From Desulfobulbaceae bacterium (GTDB lineage: Bacteria; Desulfobacterota; Desulfobulbia; Desulfobulbales; Desulfobulbaceae): a DNA stretch of 64,000 nucleotides. The translations under genes and the position numbers were made by a program. The stretch spans positions 127,576-191,575 of the forward strand of contig DNUE01000058.1 of assembly GCA_003508005.1 (NCBI GenBank), written 5' to 3'. This document shows positions 18,376 through 27,541 of the stretch, one piece after another (position 1 is the first letter of the stretch; the number at the start of each line of letters is the position of its first letter). The notes under the pieces were generated by a model. It was given only the letters and a program-made list of their open reading frames with translations, ran no database searches and was not told the DNA's origin.

Positions 18376-19143
18376 ATGCTGGAACTGTACTCTGTCCATA
18401 AATATTTCGGCGGACTCCATGCGGTGGACGGGGTCAGCTTCCGGGTGGCCCCCGGGAGCATCAAGGCGCTTATCGGTCCCAACGGGGCCGGCAAGACCAC
18501 CCTGTTCAACCTCATCGCCGGTGTACTACCGGTCTCGTCTGGGAACATCACCTTCAAGGGTCGACAGATCCAGGGGTTCAAGCCCCACCGCATCGCCGCT
18601 CTGGGCATGTCCCGCACCTTCCAGAATATCAAGCTCTGCCACGGGATGACCGCCCTGGAAAACGTGATGCTCGGCCGGCATATTCGCAGCAGCGCGGGCC
18701 TTCTGGCGGCAATGCTCAATCTGCCGCGCACCTGGCGGGAAGAAAGGGACATCCGCCACCGGGCCATGGAACTCCTGGAGCTGCTGGGCATTGCTGAATT
18801 TGCGGAAGTTGAGGCCACCAGCCTGGCCTTCGGCCAGCAGCGGGCGGTGGAGATGGCCCGCGCCCTGGCCACTGAACCGGAACTGCTGCTCCTGGACGAA
18901 CCGGCCTCCGGACTCAATATTTATGAAACCGCGGAAGTCGCCCGGTTGATCACCCGCATCCGCGACATGGGGATCACCGTCCTGCTGGTGGAACATGACA
19001 TGTCCCTGGTCATGGATATCTCCGACGAGATTGTGGTACTCAGTTTTGGCGCCAAGATTGCCGAGGACAGGCCCGAGGCCATTCAGAAAAACCCCGAAGT
19101 CATCCGGACCTATCTCGGCGAGACCGAGGAGGCAAGCGCGTGA
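18376..19143 (+). CDS. livG: ABC transporter ATPase LivG
   Basis: A 255-residue cytoplasmic ATPase. Walker A is GPNGAGKTTL (near residue 35), the signature LAFGQQRAVEMARAL replaces the usual LSGGQ start as is common in LivG, and Walker B is LLLLDEPASGLN. The length and the YKYFGGLHAVDGVSF-like start fit LivG. It powers import together with LivF and lies in the same operon. Confidence 0.93.
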   Translation: MLELYSVHKYFGGLHAVDGVSFRVAPGSIKALIGPNGAGKTTLFNLIAGVLPVSSGNITFKGRQIQGFKPHRIAALGMSRTFQNIKLCHGMTALENVMLGRHIRSSAGLLAAMLNLPRTWREERDIRHRAMELLELLGIAEFAEVEATSLAFGQQRAVEMARALATEPELLLLDEPASGLNIYETAEVARLITRIRDMGITVLLVEHDMSLVMDISDEIVVLSFGAKIAEDRPEAIQKNPEVIRTYLGETEEASA

Positions 19144-19168
19144 AGGAACGGTCGACGGGAGAAGCGGG

Positions 19169-19894
19169 ATGCTGAGGATCAGGAATCTGGACGCCGGCTA
19201 CGGCAAGCTGCGGGTGCTGAAAAATATCTCCCTGCATGTCAACGGCGGCGAGATTGTGGCGATGATTGGCGCCAACGGCGCCGGCAAAACCACCCTGCTC
19301 TACACCATTGCCGGGGTGGTCAGGCCGAGCGCCGGAAATCTTGAATTCCACGGCCAGGACTGCCGGCGGCTCGCCGCCCGGAATATCGTGGAAAACGGCT
19401 GTTCCCTGGTACCGGAAGGCAGACAGGTCTTTGCCACCCTGTCGGTGGAGGAAAACCTGATTTTGGGCGGCGTTGTCTTAAAAAAAAGAGAGGGCAAGGC
19501 GGCGGTATGCAAAGAGCTCGATCATCAGTACGAGCTTTTCCCCGTGCTGCGCGAACGGAACCAGCAGCTGGCCGGCACCCTTTCCGGCGGCGAGCAGCAG
19601 ATGCTCGCCATGGCCAGGGCCCTGATGTCCCGGCCGCAGCTGGTGATGATGGATGAGCCATCCACCGGGCTTGCCCCGCTCATCGTCAAAAATATTTTTC
19701 AGGTGATCGTCCGGTTGCGCGAAGAGGGCAATACCGTGCTCCTGGTCGAGCAGAACGCTAGGGCCGCCCTTAGAATCGCTGACCGAGGTTATGTGCTGGA
19801 AACCGGCAAGATCATCCTCCAGGGTCCGGCCGAGGACCTGCTGGCCAACCGGGATGTGCAGCGGGCCTACCTGGGCAGGGAAAAAATCGAATAG
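19169..19894 (+). CDS. livF: ABC transporter ATPase LivF
   Basis: A 241-residue cytoplasmic ATPase. The ATG at 19169 is preceded by GGGAGAAGCGGG; the frame open from 18995 overlaps livG and is not used. Walker A is GANGAGKTTL, the signature is LSGGEQQMLAMARAL and Walker B VMMDEPSTGLAP. It is the last gene of the liv operon. No clear terminator follows, and the next 400 bases hold repeat DNA before the second paaK. Confidence 0.93.
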   Translation: MLRIRNLDAGYGKLRVLKNISLHVNGGEIVAMIGANGAGKTTLLYTIAGVVRPSAGNLEFHGQDCRRLAARNIVENGCSLVPEGRQVFATLSVEENLILGGVVLKKREGKAAVCKELDHQYELFPVLRERNQQLAGTLSGGEQQMLAMARALMSRPQLVMMDEPSTGLAPLIVKNIFQVIVRLREEGNTVLLVEQNARAALRIADRGYVLETGKIILQGPAEDLLANRDVQRAYLGREKIE

Positions 19895-20062
19895 CCTGCG
19901 GGACCAGACACCCAACTCGGGCAAGGGAGAGATTCGGTATTGTCGGATTCGCATAAACGAACCTGATTACCACCGATTCTCAGCAAGATCGAAGAGGAGT
20001 TGGTGATTTGCATGCTCCTGTCATCAAGCCTGTGAGGAGACCGATTTCAGGAAAGACAAACC

Positions 20063-20206
20063 TCGATTCCGACGCCGACCCCGAGCACACACCATTGCAT
20101 GCTGGAGGCGCGGCACACCTCTTCATCGGGTAATACCGGCATGATGGGGAGATGCAAGGCAGAGGCGATCCATCGGGGTCGTGGTCGGTATCGGAATCGG
20201 GGTCGA
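20063..20206. repeat. Inverted pair of GACCCCGA-type low-complexity repeats
   Basis: In the 414-base gap between livF and the second paaK, CTCGATTCCGACGCCGACCCCGAG lies at 20063 and its approximate complement, built from ATCGGGGTCG and GGTATCGGAATCGGGGTCG, lies at 20172-20206. The 90 bases between hold no gene. The arms could form a long hairpin. A related stretch is at 6855. Nothing else is recognised in the gap. Confidence 0.5.
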
Positions 20207-20308
20207 AAATTACGACTGAGGATGAGTGGGTAAGCAACTCAGCGAAGGCTCTGCAATTTATTGAAATTGTGGCGGATGGTCAGTTTGTTGACGTTTAGAG
20301 AGGGTATC

Positions 20309-21607
20309 ATGTATTGGGAAACGGAAAAGGAATGCATGGCCAGGGACGCCCTGGAACAGCTGCAGCTCGAACGGCTGCAGTCCACGCTCTACCGGGTGGG
20401 AAGGAACGTGCCCTTCTACCGGAAACAATTCGAGCAGCTGCGGATCGATTATGACAACTTCCGCTCGCTGGACGACCTCAGCAGGCTGCCTTTCACCACC
20501 AAGCAGGACCTGCGCGACAACTATCCGTATGGTCTTTTTGCCGTGCCGCTGCGCGATGTGGTCCGCATCCATTCCTCGTCCGGGACCACGGGCCTGGCGA
20601 CGGTGGTCGGCTATACCCGCAACGACATCAAGAACTGGTCGCACCTGGTGGCCCGTATCCTGACCGCGGCGGGGGTGACCGCCGACGACGTGATCCAGAT
20701 CGCCTTCGGCTACGGCCTGTTCACCGGCGGCTTCGGCCTGCATTACGGGGCCGAGCGGATCGGGGCGTCGGTCATCCCGATCTCAGCCGGCAACACCAAG
20801 CGACAGATCCAGATCATGCAGGATTTCAAGACCACCGCCCTGGTCTGCACCCCGAGCTATGCCCTGGTCATCGCCGACACCCTCCTGGAGATGGGGGTCA
20901 ATCCCAACGGCCTCTCCCTGCGGGTGGGGCTCTTCGGGGCCGAACCCTGGTCCGAGGCCATGCGCCGCGAAATCAACCAGAAACTGGGGATCCAGGCCAC
21001 GGACAACTACGGCCTCTCGGAAATCATGGGCCCGGGCGTAGCCGGCGAATGCGAGGAATGCAACGGCCTGCACATCAACGAGGACCACTTCCTGGTCGAG
21101 GTGATAAATCCGCAGACCCTCGAGCCGGTGGCCCCCGGCGAGACCGGCGAACTGGTGATCACCACCCTGACCAAAGAGGCCTTCCCGATGATCCGCTACC
21201 GGACCCGCGACCTGACCCGGCTCATCGACGAGCCCTGTCCCTGCGGCCGGACCATGCGCCGAATGCAGAGGGTCATGGGCCGCAGCGACGACATGCTGAT
21301 CATCAAGGGGGTGAACGTTTTCCCGGTGCAGTTCGAAAAGGTCCTCTTCGACATCGAGGGCACCGAACCGCACTATCAGATCATCGTGGACCGCGAAAAC
21401 CACGCGGACCGGGTGACGGTCCTGGTGGAGGTGGATGAGGCGCTCTTCTTTGACGAGATGCGCAAACAGCGCTCGCTGGTCGAACTCATCAAGAGCCGCC
21501 TTGCCACGGAACTCGGCATTTCCGTGGAGGTGAAGCTGGTTGAGCCAAAGACCCTGGAGCGCACCGAGGGAAAAAGCAAACGGGTTATCGACAAGCGGCA
21601 GCTGTAG
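20309..21607 (+). CDS. paaK: Phenylacetate-CoA ligase paralogue (copy 2)
   Basis: A 432-residue relative of the ligase at 13174-14481, collinear over its whole length. The ATG at 20309 follows GAGAGGGTATC. It keeps [29 protein letters not shown] and the [20 protein letters not shown] hinge. The P-loop reads [13 protein letters not shown]: Leu96 stands where copy 1 and most family members have Lys. This may change catalysis or substrate. It lies downstream of the liv operon, probably with its own promoter, and meets the rhomboid gene end to end. It is probably an acyl-CoA ligase for another aryl or acyl acid. Confidence 0.88.
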   Translation: MYWETEKECMARDALEQLQLERLQSTLYRVGRNVPFYRKQFEQLRIDYDNFRSLDDLSRLPFTTKQDLRDNYPYGLFAVPLRDVVRIHSSSGTTGLATVVGYTRNDIKNWSHLVARILTAAGVTADDVIQIAFGYGLFTGGFGLHYGAERIGASVIPISAGNTKRQIQIMQDFKTTALVCTPSYALVIADTLLEMGVNPNGLSLRVGLFGAEPWSEAMRREINQKLGIQATDNYGLSEIMGPGVAGECEECNGLHINEDHFLVEVINPQTLEPVAPGETGELVITTLTKEAFPMIRYRTRDLTRLIDEPCPCGRTMRRMQRVMGRSDDMLIIKGVNVFPVQFEKVLFDIEGTEPHYQIIVDRENHADRVTVLVEVDEALFFDEMRKQRSLVELIKSRLATELGISVEVKLVEPKTLERTEGKSKRVIDKRQL

Positions 21608-21625
21608 CGGCAGACAGCGATACTG

Positions 21626-22390
21626 CTAACGCCTCCGCTCGCCGAACCTCGCCGCCTGTCCGCGCTTTGCCCTGCAGATATCCAAGCGGCCGGCCTTGCA
21701 GAATACCCTGGCCAGAATGATCCCGGTGGCAAACCCGCCGACATGCGCCCAGAACGCCACCCCGCCTGAGGCATTGCCGGTGGTGGGGATCGCACTGACG
21801 ACCTGCAGGAGAAACCAGTAGCCCAGCATGAAATAGGCCGGCACCACCAGCCGGGTGATGAAAAAGCCGAAAAACACCAGCATGTGCACCGGCGCACGGG
21901 GAAAAAGGAGGGCATAGCCCCCCATCACCCCGCCGATGGCCCCGGAGGCGCCCACCATGGGGACGGCGCCGTTCGGGTCGGAAAAAAGCTGGGCGGCCAC
22001 CGCCCCCAGGCCGCAGAGCAGGTAAAAAAGGACAAAACGGGGGACGCCCATGGCGTCCTCGACATTGTCCCCGAAGATGTAGAGAAACCACATGTTGATG
22101 ATGAGATGCAGCCAGCCGCCGTGCATGAACATGGAGGTAAAGGGGGTCAGCCAGTTCGGCTGCGGGTCGGTATAACAGTACTGCCCCTCGCCCAGCGTGA
22201 TTCGTGTCTCCCCGGCAAGGGTCTGCAGGAGTTCGCCCGGGATCAGCCCGAACTCGCAGATCGACCGCGCCAGTGGCCCGGGGGAGCCGAGACCCTGCAG
22301 GAAAATCCAGGCCGCGACGTTCAGGCCGATAATCGTGAAGGTGGCGACAGAAGTGTGAATGGTCGGATTGTCATCGCGCAGCGGAAACAT
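21626..22390 (-). CDS. Rhomboid family intramembrane serine protease
   Basis: A 254-residue inner-membrane protein with about six hydrophobic segments. The ATG at 22390 follows GGGAGAGAGTGCTG; a GTG two codons upstream is too close to that site. The catalytic Ser is in GASGAIGG (Ser149) and the partner His in FWAHVGGF (His216). The HGGWLHLIINMWFLYIFGD block carries the His-Asn oxyanion region of the family. It cleaves membrane-anchored substrates. The long first loop before that block is normal. No substrate gene is linked; it is convergent with the second paaK. Confidence 0.92.
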   Translation of the reverse strand: MFPLRDDNPTIHTSVATFTIIGLNVAAWIFLQGLGSPGPLARSICEFGLIPGELLQTLAGETRITLGEGQYCYTDPQPNWLTPFTSMFMHGGWLHLIINMWFLYIFGDNVEDAMGVPRFVLFYLLCGLGAVAAQLFSDPNGAVPMVGASGAIGGVMGGYALLFPRAPVHMLVFFGFFITRLVVPAYFMLGYWFLLQVVSAIPTTGNASGGVAFWAHVGGFATGIILARVFCKAGRLDICRAKRGQAARFGERRR

Positions 22391-22429
22391 CAGCACTCTC
22401 TCCCGGTAGACTTACCCATTCAGCCCGTG

Positions 22430-23311
22430 TCAGATAAACTCCATGCCGGCAAGCCTTGCTGCCAGAGGATAGGCCAGCAGGCTGAACGCCAGCCAGTACA
22501 CCGCCTGAAAACCGTGCTGCGTCCTTGAGCTGAAAACAATCTCCGGGCGCAGAACCATGAGCAGCAGGCAACTCACAACCTGTGGCAGCAGGATGAACAG
22601 GGACAAGGCAGTGCCGCGCTGCTGATAAAGCATAATCACCAGCCACACGGTGGACGCGCCCAGAAGAAGAAAAAGCACGACCAGCCCGGCCAGCCCACGC
22701 ACCTTGGGCTGCGCCGTCCCGACCGTCCGCCTGGCGCAGCAGTGCAGGCCGTGCCCCAGCAGGGCACCGCTCAGCCCGGCCGTGCCGTTGACGATAATGT
22801 CCAGCCAGCCGTAGTAGCGCTGGGAATGCAGCCCCTGCAGCATCTCGTCATGGATGCCCAGCAGAAGGGTGGCCAGGACGGTGAACAGGGTCAGTTGCAT
22901 CCCCTGCAGGCGATGACTCAGGGTGGCGCGGACCAGAAAGGAGAGGACGATGTACTCGGCGACATGGATCCGCTTGATGGGCACATGCGGGTCAGGAAGG
23001 GCAAGGGAAAAAATCGCGCAGACCAGCCCCACGCCGAGAAAAACCAGGTTGATGCGATAGCCGCGGTTCACCCGCTCAACAAAACGCAGGGCGATAACGA
23101 GCAGCACCACCACGGTCACCGCCACCGGCAGCATCCTGGCCAGAGTGCCTGACCCCAGCGCCCGGCTCAGCCAGGCCCAGAACGCAAACATATTGACATA
23201 GAAGACGACCAGCAGATAACATGCGCCATGCAGCAGAAGAAGCACCGGCGCGGAAAGCTCCCGTCCCGGTTTACTCGCCCCTGCTTCATCCCTGTTGGTT
23301 TTCCGGTTCAC
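22430..23311 (-). CDS. VanZ-like membrane protein
   Basis: A 293-residue protein with about eight hydrophobic segments. The GTG start at 23311 has GGAG ten bases upstream; the frame open to 23776 overlaps the divergent Sel1 gene and is a shadow. The VanZ core is visible at HVAEYIVLSFLVRATL, then HDEMLQGLHSQRYYGWLDII and NGTAGLSGALLG. The family is linked in some bacteria to lipoglycopeptide tolerance, but most members have no known function. It is 40 bases downstream-distant from the rhomboid gene and could be co-transcribed with it. Confidence 0.8.
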   Translation of the reverse strand: MNRKTNRDEAGASKPGRELSAPVLLLLHGACYLLVVFYVNMFAFWAWLSRALGSGTLARMLPVAVTVVVLLVIALRFVERVNRGYRINLVFLGVGLVCAIFSLALPDPHVPIKRIHVAEYIVLSFLVRATLSHRLQGMQLTLFTVLATLLLGIHDEMLQGLHSQRYYGWLDIIVNGTAGLSGALLGHGLHCCARRTVGTAQPKVRGLAGLVVLFLLLGASTVWLVIMLYQQRGTALSLFILLPQVVSCLLLMVLRPEIVFSSRTQHGFQAVYWLAFSLLAYPLAARLAGMEFI

Positions 23312-23326
23312 AGGCGGTTTTCTCCG

Positions 23327-23959
23327 ATGAAACACACCATGGATTCGCTCCTGTTCATTAAGGCCTGGTTCACCATACCAGTTAGGCAGCGGTCTGTCTG
23401 GGGAGTTTTGCTCTTTTTTGCGCTGGCCTGCCTTTGGTCCATGCATGCCTTCAGCTCGGACCTGGATGAGTATACCCGGGAAATCAGGGAACTGGCGCAG
23501 GCGGGCGATGCCGAGGCCCAGTTCGCCCTGGCCCAGTTCCTCGATCTGGGCAACGGTCCGGCTCAGAACAGGGAGGAGGCCATAATCTGGCTGCGGAAGG
23601 CCGCCGACCAGCACCTGGCCGCCGCCTGCTACACCCTGGGCCTGAAGTACGAATTCGGGGCGACAGTTTCCAAGGATCGCCAGTTGGCGGCTGCCTTGTA
23701 CCGCCGAGCCGCCCTCCAGGACCTGCCCATGGCTCAGTACCGGCTGGGCCTGCTTCATCTTCCCGATGACGGGCAAACGCCGGAACCGATTCCGGCCTTT
23801 GCCTGGCTGTCACTGGCCGCCGAACACGGCTACCCTGATGCCGCGGAAAACAGGGTTCGGGCCGCCGGACTCCTCAGCCCGGAGGAGCGAACCCAGGCGG
23901 AAGAGATGCGGGAAGCGCTGCGGCGGCAGATCGAGCGGCAGCGGCAGCGACAAAGATGA
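23327..23959 (+). CDS. Exported Sel1-repeat protein
   Basis: A 210-residue protein starting at ATG 23327, divergent from the VanZ-like gene. A hydrophobic segment at residues 25-42 (VWGVLLFFALACLW) serves as signal or anchor. Three to four Sel1 units follow: AEAQFALAQFLDLGNG, AACYTLGLKYEFGAT, AQYRLGLLHL and AFAWLSLAAEHGYPDA. A charged RQIERQRQRQR tail ends it. Sel1 repeats bind other proteins; no partner is evident. Its stop directly abuts that of the convergent aldo/keto reductase. Confidence 0.82.
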   Translation: MKHTMDSLLFIKAWFTIPVRQRSVWGVLLFFALACLWSMHAFSSDLDEYTREIRELAQAGDAEAQFALAQFLDLGNGPAQNREEAIIWLRKAADQHLAAACYTLGLKYEFGATVSKDRQLAAALYRRAALQDLPMAQYRLGLLHLPDDGQTPEPIPAFAWLSLAAEHGYPDAAENRVRAAGLLSPEERTQAEEMREALRRQIERQRQRQR

Positions 23960-25138
23960 CTACCCTCCGGACGAACCAAGGAGCCTGTGCGCCTCCTCGA
24001 GGAGCAGAACCAGTTGCTCCTTTCCCAGCCCTGCCTTTTCGGCGAGGCAGCCCAGGTCAAACTGCCGGGCGAAAGCGGCATTATTGCCCGGCACCCATTT
24101 CACGTCCCATCCCAGATGAACGTAGCGCTTGCGGGCATATTCGGCAAGCCCCCAGCCCCGCGCCAGGTTGTACAGCCAGAGGATAAAGGGGATGTTGATC
24201 AGGCCGGGGGTCAGGTCCCAGGGCGGCAGGAGAGGCCACAGCCCCTCGGGCCGTTCATGGCCGGTGGCCTCCTGCATCGCCTGCCGGCAGCGCCGGTCGA
24301 TCTCCCCGGGCAATTCCGCATCCCGGCCGGGACGGGTAACCGCTTCGACATGGGCGTCAAAATCCGCAGGCCGGACGGCGCCGACACTGATCGTCCGGAT
24401 CTCGGGCCGGGCCAGACAGTACAGGTCGTTGAAGGCCATGGGCGCAAGGGGTCGGCACAACTCAAGCATCCGAACCGAGGGCTGCTGGAGCATGCCGCCC
24501 TTGTCGGTGGAGCTGATGATGAACACGCCCAGGTCCCGCGCCGCCGCCTCAACCAGAACCGGGGTGTTGACCTGGTAGATGTAGTACCAGTGCAGGTTCA
24601 GATAATCGAAACCACCATCCTCCTCGTGCCTGAGCGCCGCAAGAATCACCGGCAGCGGTCCGTGCCCGGAAAAGCCGATGCTGCCGGCAAGCCCCCGGCG
24701 CTGCAGGTCGCGGGCCATGGCCAGGCAGCCGCCGCGGCGGCAGGACTGCCACAGGCTGCGGTAATCGTTGATCCCGTGCAGGGCCAGCATATCGACCCGG
24801 CCGACGCCCAGCCGCTGCAGGGAATCAAGGAAATCGGCGCGAAAGGCGGCGGGATCATCGGTGGGCTGGATCTTGGTCTGCAGGAGAAAGCTGTCCCGCC
24901 GGGCGATCTTCTTCAGCGCCCGGCCCAGCTGCTCTTCGGAGGTGCCATAGCCGCGGGCGGTCTCGAAGTGGTTGATCCCCAGCTCCAGGGCCCGGCAGAC
25001 AATATCCTCCAGGTTGCCCTGGCTTGATGCCGGGATGTCCTGGGCGGGAACCTGCCCCCAGGAATGCATCGCCCGCATGAAGCCGGCGGAGAGCACCGAC
25101 ACCTCCAGCCCGGTCTTGCCGAACCGCCGGTAAATCAC
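23960..25138 (-). CDS. Aldo/keto reductase family protein
   Basis: A 392-residue protein read from the GTG at 25138, placing VIYRRFGKTGLEVSVLS at the N-terminus as in the family; the frame goes on ten codons upstream. Expected catalytic positions are seen as FETARGYGTSEEQLG (Tyr, with Glu where Asp is more usual), LLQTKI (Lys) and LALHGIND (His). The C-terminal part aligns with the ferredoxin-like extension of AKR proteins (INIPFILWLYNLARGWGL) but has no CxxCxxC cluster cysteines, a variant I believe also occurs in cyanobacterial members. Substrate unknown. Confidence 0.82.
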   Translation of the reverse strand: MIYRRFGKTGLEVSVLSAGFMRAMHSWGQVPAQDIPASSQGNLEDIVCRALELGINHFETARGYGTSEEQLGRALKKIARRDSFLLQTKIQPTDDPAAFRADFLDSLQRLGVGRVDMLALHGINDYRSLWQSCRRGGCLAMARDLQRRGLAGSIGFSGHGPLPVILAALRHEEDGGFDYLNLHWYYIYQVNTPVLVEAAARDLGVFIISSTDKGGMLQQPSVRMLELCRPLAPMAFNDLYCLARPEIRTISVGAVRPADFDAHVEAVTRPGRDAELPGEIDRRCRQAMQEATGHERPEGLWPLLPPWDLTPGLINIPFILWLYNLARGWGLAEYARKRYVHLGWDVKWVPGNNAAFARQFDLGCLAEKAGLGKEQLVLLLEEAHRLLGSSGG

Positions 25139-25189
25139 CCTGGTCCCCCGCAGGAGGCCAACCCGCAACGCACCAGCGTTGCCCCACCC

Positions 25190-25385
25190 CCATTGTCATT
25201 AGCCGAGCACCACAGATCCGGCCGAACAGGGAATTTGTACTGTCTGCGCGAAGCGAGTTTGCAAATTCCCGGCCGGATCGAGGAGCGCAGGGCAGTCCGC
25301 AGGACCAAATGACAGGGTGCCCTTTCTTTTGGTTCGTTTTCTTTAGGCAAGTAAAGAAAATGAACAAAATCAAAATATTCCCATA
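25190..25385. repeat. Widespread intergenic repeat (the one often mistranslated as ...KENEPKERAP...)
   Basis: The 301-base gap between the aldo/keto reductase and mutL contains a palindrome, GATCCGGCCG...CGGCCGGATC, enclosing GGGAATTTG/CAAATTCCC. It is followed by CCTTTCTTTTGGTTCGTTTT and a run-on to AAAGAAAATGAAC. This combination is familiar as a common repeat in many Proteobacteria that gives false ORFs. The recognition is from memory. Confidence 0.6.
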
Positions 25386-25439
25386 ATAGCGGCGAAACCA
25401 AGCCAAACCCGCCCTTGAAACGGGAAGGGTTCATCCCAA

Positions 25440-27269
25440 TTAGCACCGCTTGAACCACTGCGCGATCTCCCGCGCGGAGAAGCTCCTGAACACCGGCCGC
25501 CCATGGGGGCAGTGGGAAAAAAAATCGCTCTCGCCCATCCGGGCAAGCAGGCCGAGCATCTCCTCGGGCTCCAGGCGGTTGCCGGCCTTGATCGCCGCCT
25601 TGCAGGCCATGGTTGCCAATAGATGATCGATACGGCCGGGGATGCTGCCCGTGCCCTCCCGGCTGGAGCCCTCGGCCAGACCGTCGAGGATTTCCAGGAG
25701 CAGCTCCCGTGGCTCAATCCTGGCCGTCAGGGCCGGCACGGACTTGACCACCCAGGTTTCGTCGCCGAAATGCTCCAGGCCGAAGCCGAGACGTTCCAGC
25801 TCCCCGCCGTTCTCGATCAGGGCCTCCGCCTGGCCGCGCCGCAGCTCCAGGGTGACCGGAAACATGAGGCTCTGGCGCGGGACCTGGTGCCGCAGATAGC
25901 CGGTCCGCAGTTCCTGGTACAGCAGCCGTTCATGCGCGGCATGCTGGTCAATGACCACCAGCTGCCCCTCGCGTTCACAGATAAGGTACAGCTCCAGGGC
26001 CTGGCCGATAAGTTTCAGCCCGGCGAATTCCTGGGCAGGGGGCCCCTCCGGTTCAGGGACCGCGGGAGCAAACGGCTCATCCCCGGGCAGGAAAACCGGC
26101 GCGGGCTCGGCGCTCCGCTCTCCCCGGTACAGGGGATGGGACGGCAGGGGCACCGGTCTGAGCGAGGGCTGGACCCGAGGCCCGACTGCCGGCCTGGCGC
26201 GGTGCACGCCGGAAGAACCGAGCTCCGCACCAGGGGGTTCCGGCCGGCGCAGGGTGAAAATCTCATCCCGGGCCCGATCCTGGTAGCGGCGCGCCGCTTC
26301 GGTCACCGCACGGACCAGAACGCGGTGCACCTCCTGGGGACGGCGGAAGCGGATCTCCTGCTTGGCCGGATGCACGTTCACGTCCACCTCGCCGGGCGGG
26401 ATGGTCAGGAGCAGGACCCCGGCGGGCGACTGCCCCTTCATCAGGAATCCCTGCAACCCCTCGGTGACCGCATGGCGGATCACCCGGTCCTGGACGGGCC
26501 GGGCGTTGACCAGGAGGCGCAGCCGGCTGGTCTTTGCCGCGGAAAAATCGGGCTGCAGCAGAAAGCCCCGCACCGCGGGTCCCTCGCCCTCGGCCGGCGC
26601 ATCGACCTCCAGCCAGAGCTCCGCCCCGGCGAAGACGTCCCGCACCCGCTGGGCAAAATCAGGCCGGGCCGGCAGTTCCAGCACCTTCCGGCCATCGGCC
26701 TCCAGGGAAAAGGCCAGATCGGGACGGCCCAGGGACAGGTTGCGGATGACTTCCTCGATGTGCAGCAGTTCGGTGCGCCCGCTCTTCAGAAATTTCTTGC
26801 GGGCCGGCACGTTGCCGAACAGGGCGCGGACCTCCACCACCGTCCCCTCGCTGCAGCCGGCCTCATGCACCGCATGCAGAATGCCGTAGCGGATTTCGGC
26901 CCGGGTGCCGGTCGCTTTGCCGGCGGGCCGGGAGAGGATGGTCAGCCGGGACACCGAGCCGATGCTCGGCAGGGCCTCGCCGCGGAAGCCGAGGGTGGCG
27001 ATGGCCTCCAGGGAGCTGTCCTCGCGCAGCTTGCTCGTGGCATGACGCTCGATGGCCAGCAGGACATCATCGGTGTCCATCCCCTCGCCGTTGTCCGCCA
27101 CCCGGATCAGCCCGATGCCGCTGCCCTCAACCTGCACCGCGATCCGGGTCGCCCCTCCGTCCAGGCTGTTTTCCACCAGCTCCTTGACCACCGAGGCGGG
27201 GCGCTCCACCACCTCGCCGGCGGCGATCCGGTTGGCAAGATGTTCGGAAAGGACGCGAATTTTTGACAT
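25440..27269 (-). CDS. mutL: DNA mismatch repair protein MutL
   Basis: A 609-residue protein. The start at 27269 (MSKIRVLSEHLANRIAAGEV) is the family's normal start. The GHKL ATPase motifs are VKELVENSLDG, ADNGEGM and TLGFRGEALPSIGSV. In the C-terminal part, ACKAAIK and CPHGRP (metal-site motifs of endonuclease-type MutL) are present. The third motif reads DQHAAHERLLYQE, with the second Glu one place later than usual. It links mismatch recognition by MutS to strand removal. No mutS is in the window. Low-complexity residues 340-420 are the normal linker. Confidence 0.96.
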   Translation of the reverse strand: MSKIRVLSEHLANRIAAGEVVERPASVVKELVENSLDGGATRIAVQVEGSGIGLIRVADNGEGMDTDDVLLAIERHATSKLREDSSLEAIATLGFRGEALPSIGSVSRLTILSRPAGKATGTRAEIRYGILHAVHEAGCSEGTVVEVRALFGNVPARKKFLKSGRTELLHIEEVIRNLSLGRPDLAFSLEADGRKVLELPARPDFAQRVRDVFAGAELWLEVDAPAEGEGPAVRGFLLQPDFSAAKTSRLRLLVNARPVQDRVIRHAVTEGLQGFLMKGQSPAGVLLLTIPPGEVDVNVHPAKQEIRFRRPQEVHRVLVRAVTEAARRYQDRARDEIFTLRRPEPPGAELGSSGVHRARPAVGPRVQPSLRPVPLPSHPLYRGERSAEPAPVFLPGDEPFAPAVPEPEGPPAQEFAGLKLIGQALELYLICEREGQLVVIDQHAAHERLLYQELRTGYLRHQVPRQSLMFPVTLELRRGQAEALIENGGELERLGFGLEHFGDETWVVKSVPALTARIEPRELLLEILDGLAEGSSREGTGSIPGRIDHLLATMACKAAIKAGNRLEPEEMLGLLARMGESDFFSHCPHGRPVFRSFSAREIAQWFKRC

Positions 27270-27541
27270 GGGACCAGCCAAAGTTTATAAAGGGTGATGG
27301 AAACGCGGCCGCGCCGGCCTGGCTACTTTTGCCCTGCCGAAAAATCATGCCTTGCGCATTTGGGCAATATACAATATGTGATGCGTTCGCAATAAGTAAA
27401 AAATACTGAGCATCCGCCACTGTGCTTGCAATACGATACACGCCTTGCCGGCGCCGGTCCCCCATAATATGGCGGGACAGACCATAGGTGACCTTGAACC
27501 GCATCCGAAAAGCATTCTCAGCATAGAACGGACCACACGCC

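Noticed and set aside
21626..22390. The rhomboid protease as the partner enzyme (rhombosortase) of the tail motif
   Set aside because: It is an ordinary GASG rhomboid, far from all three tail-bearing genes, and the tails have no GlyGly-type site. Only co-occurrence data could revive the idea.
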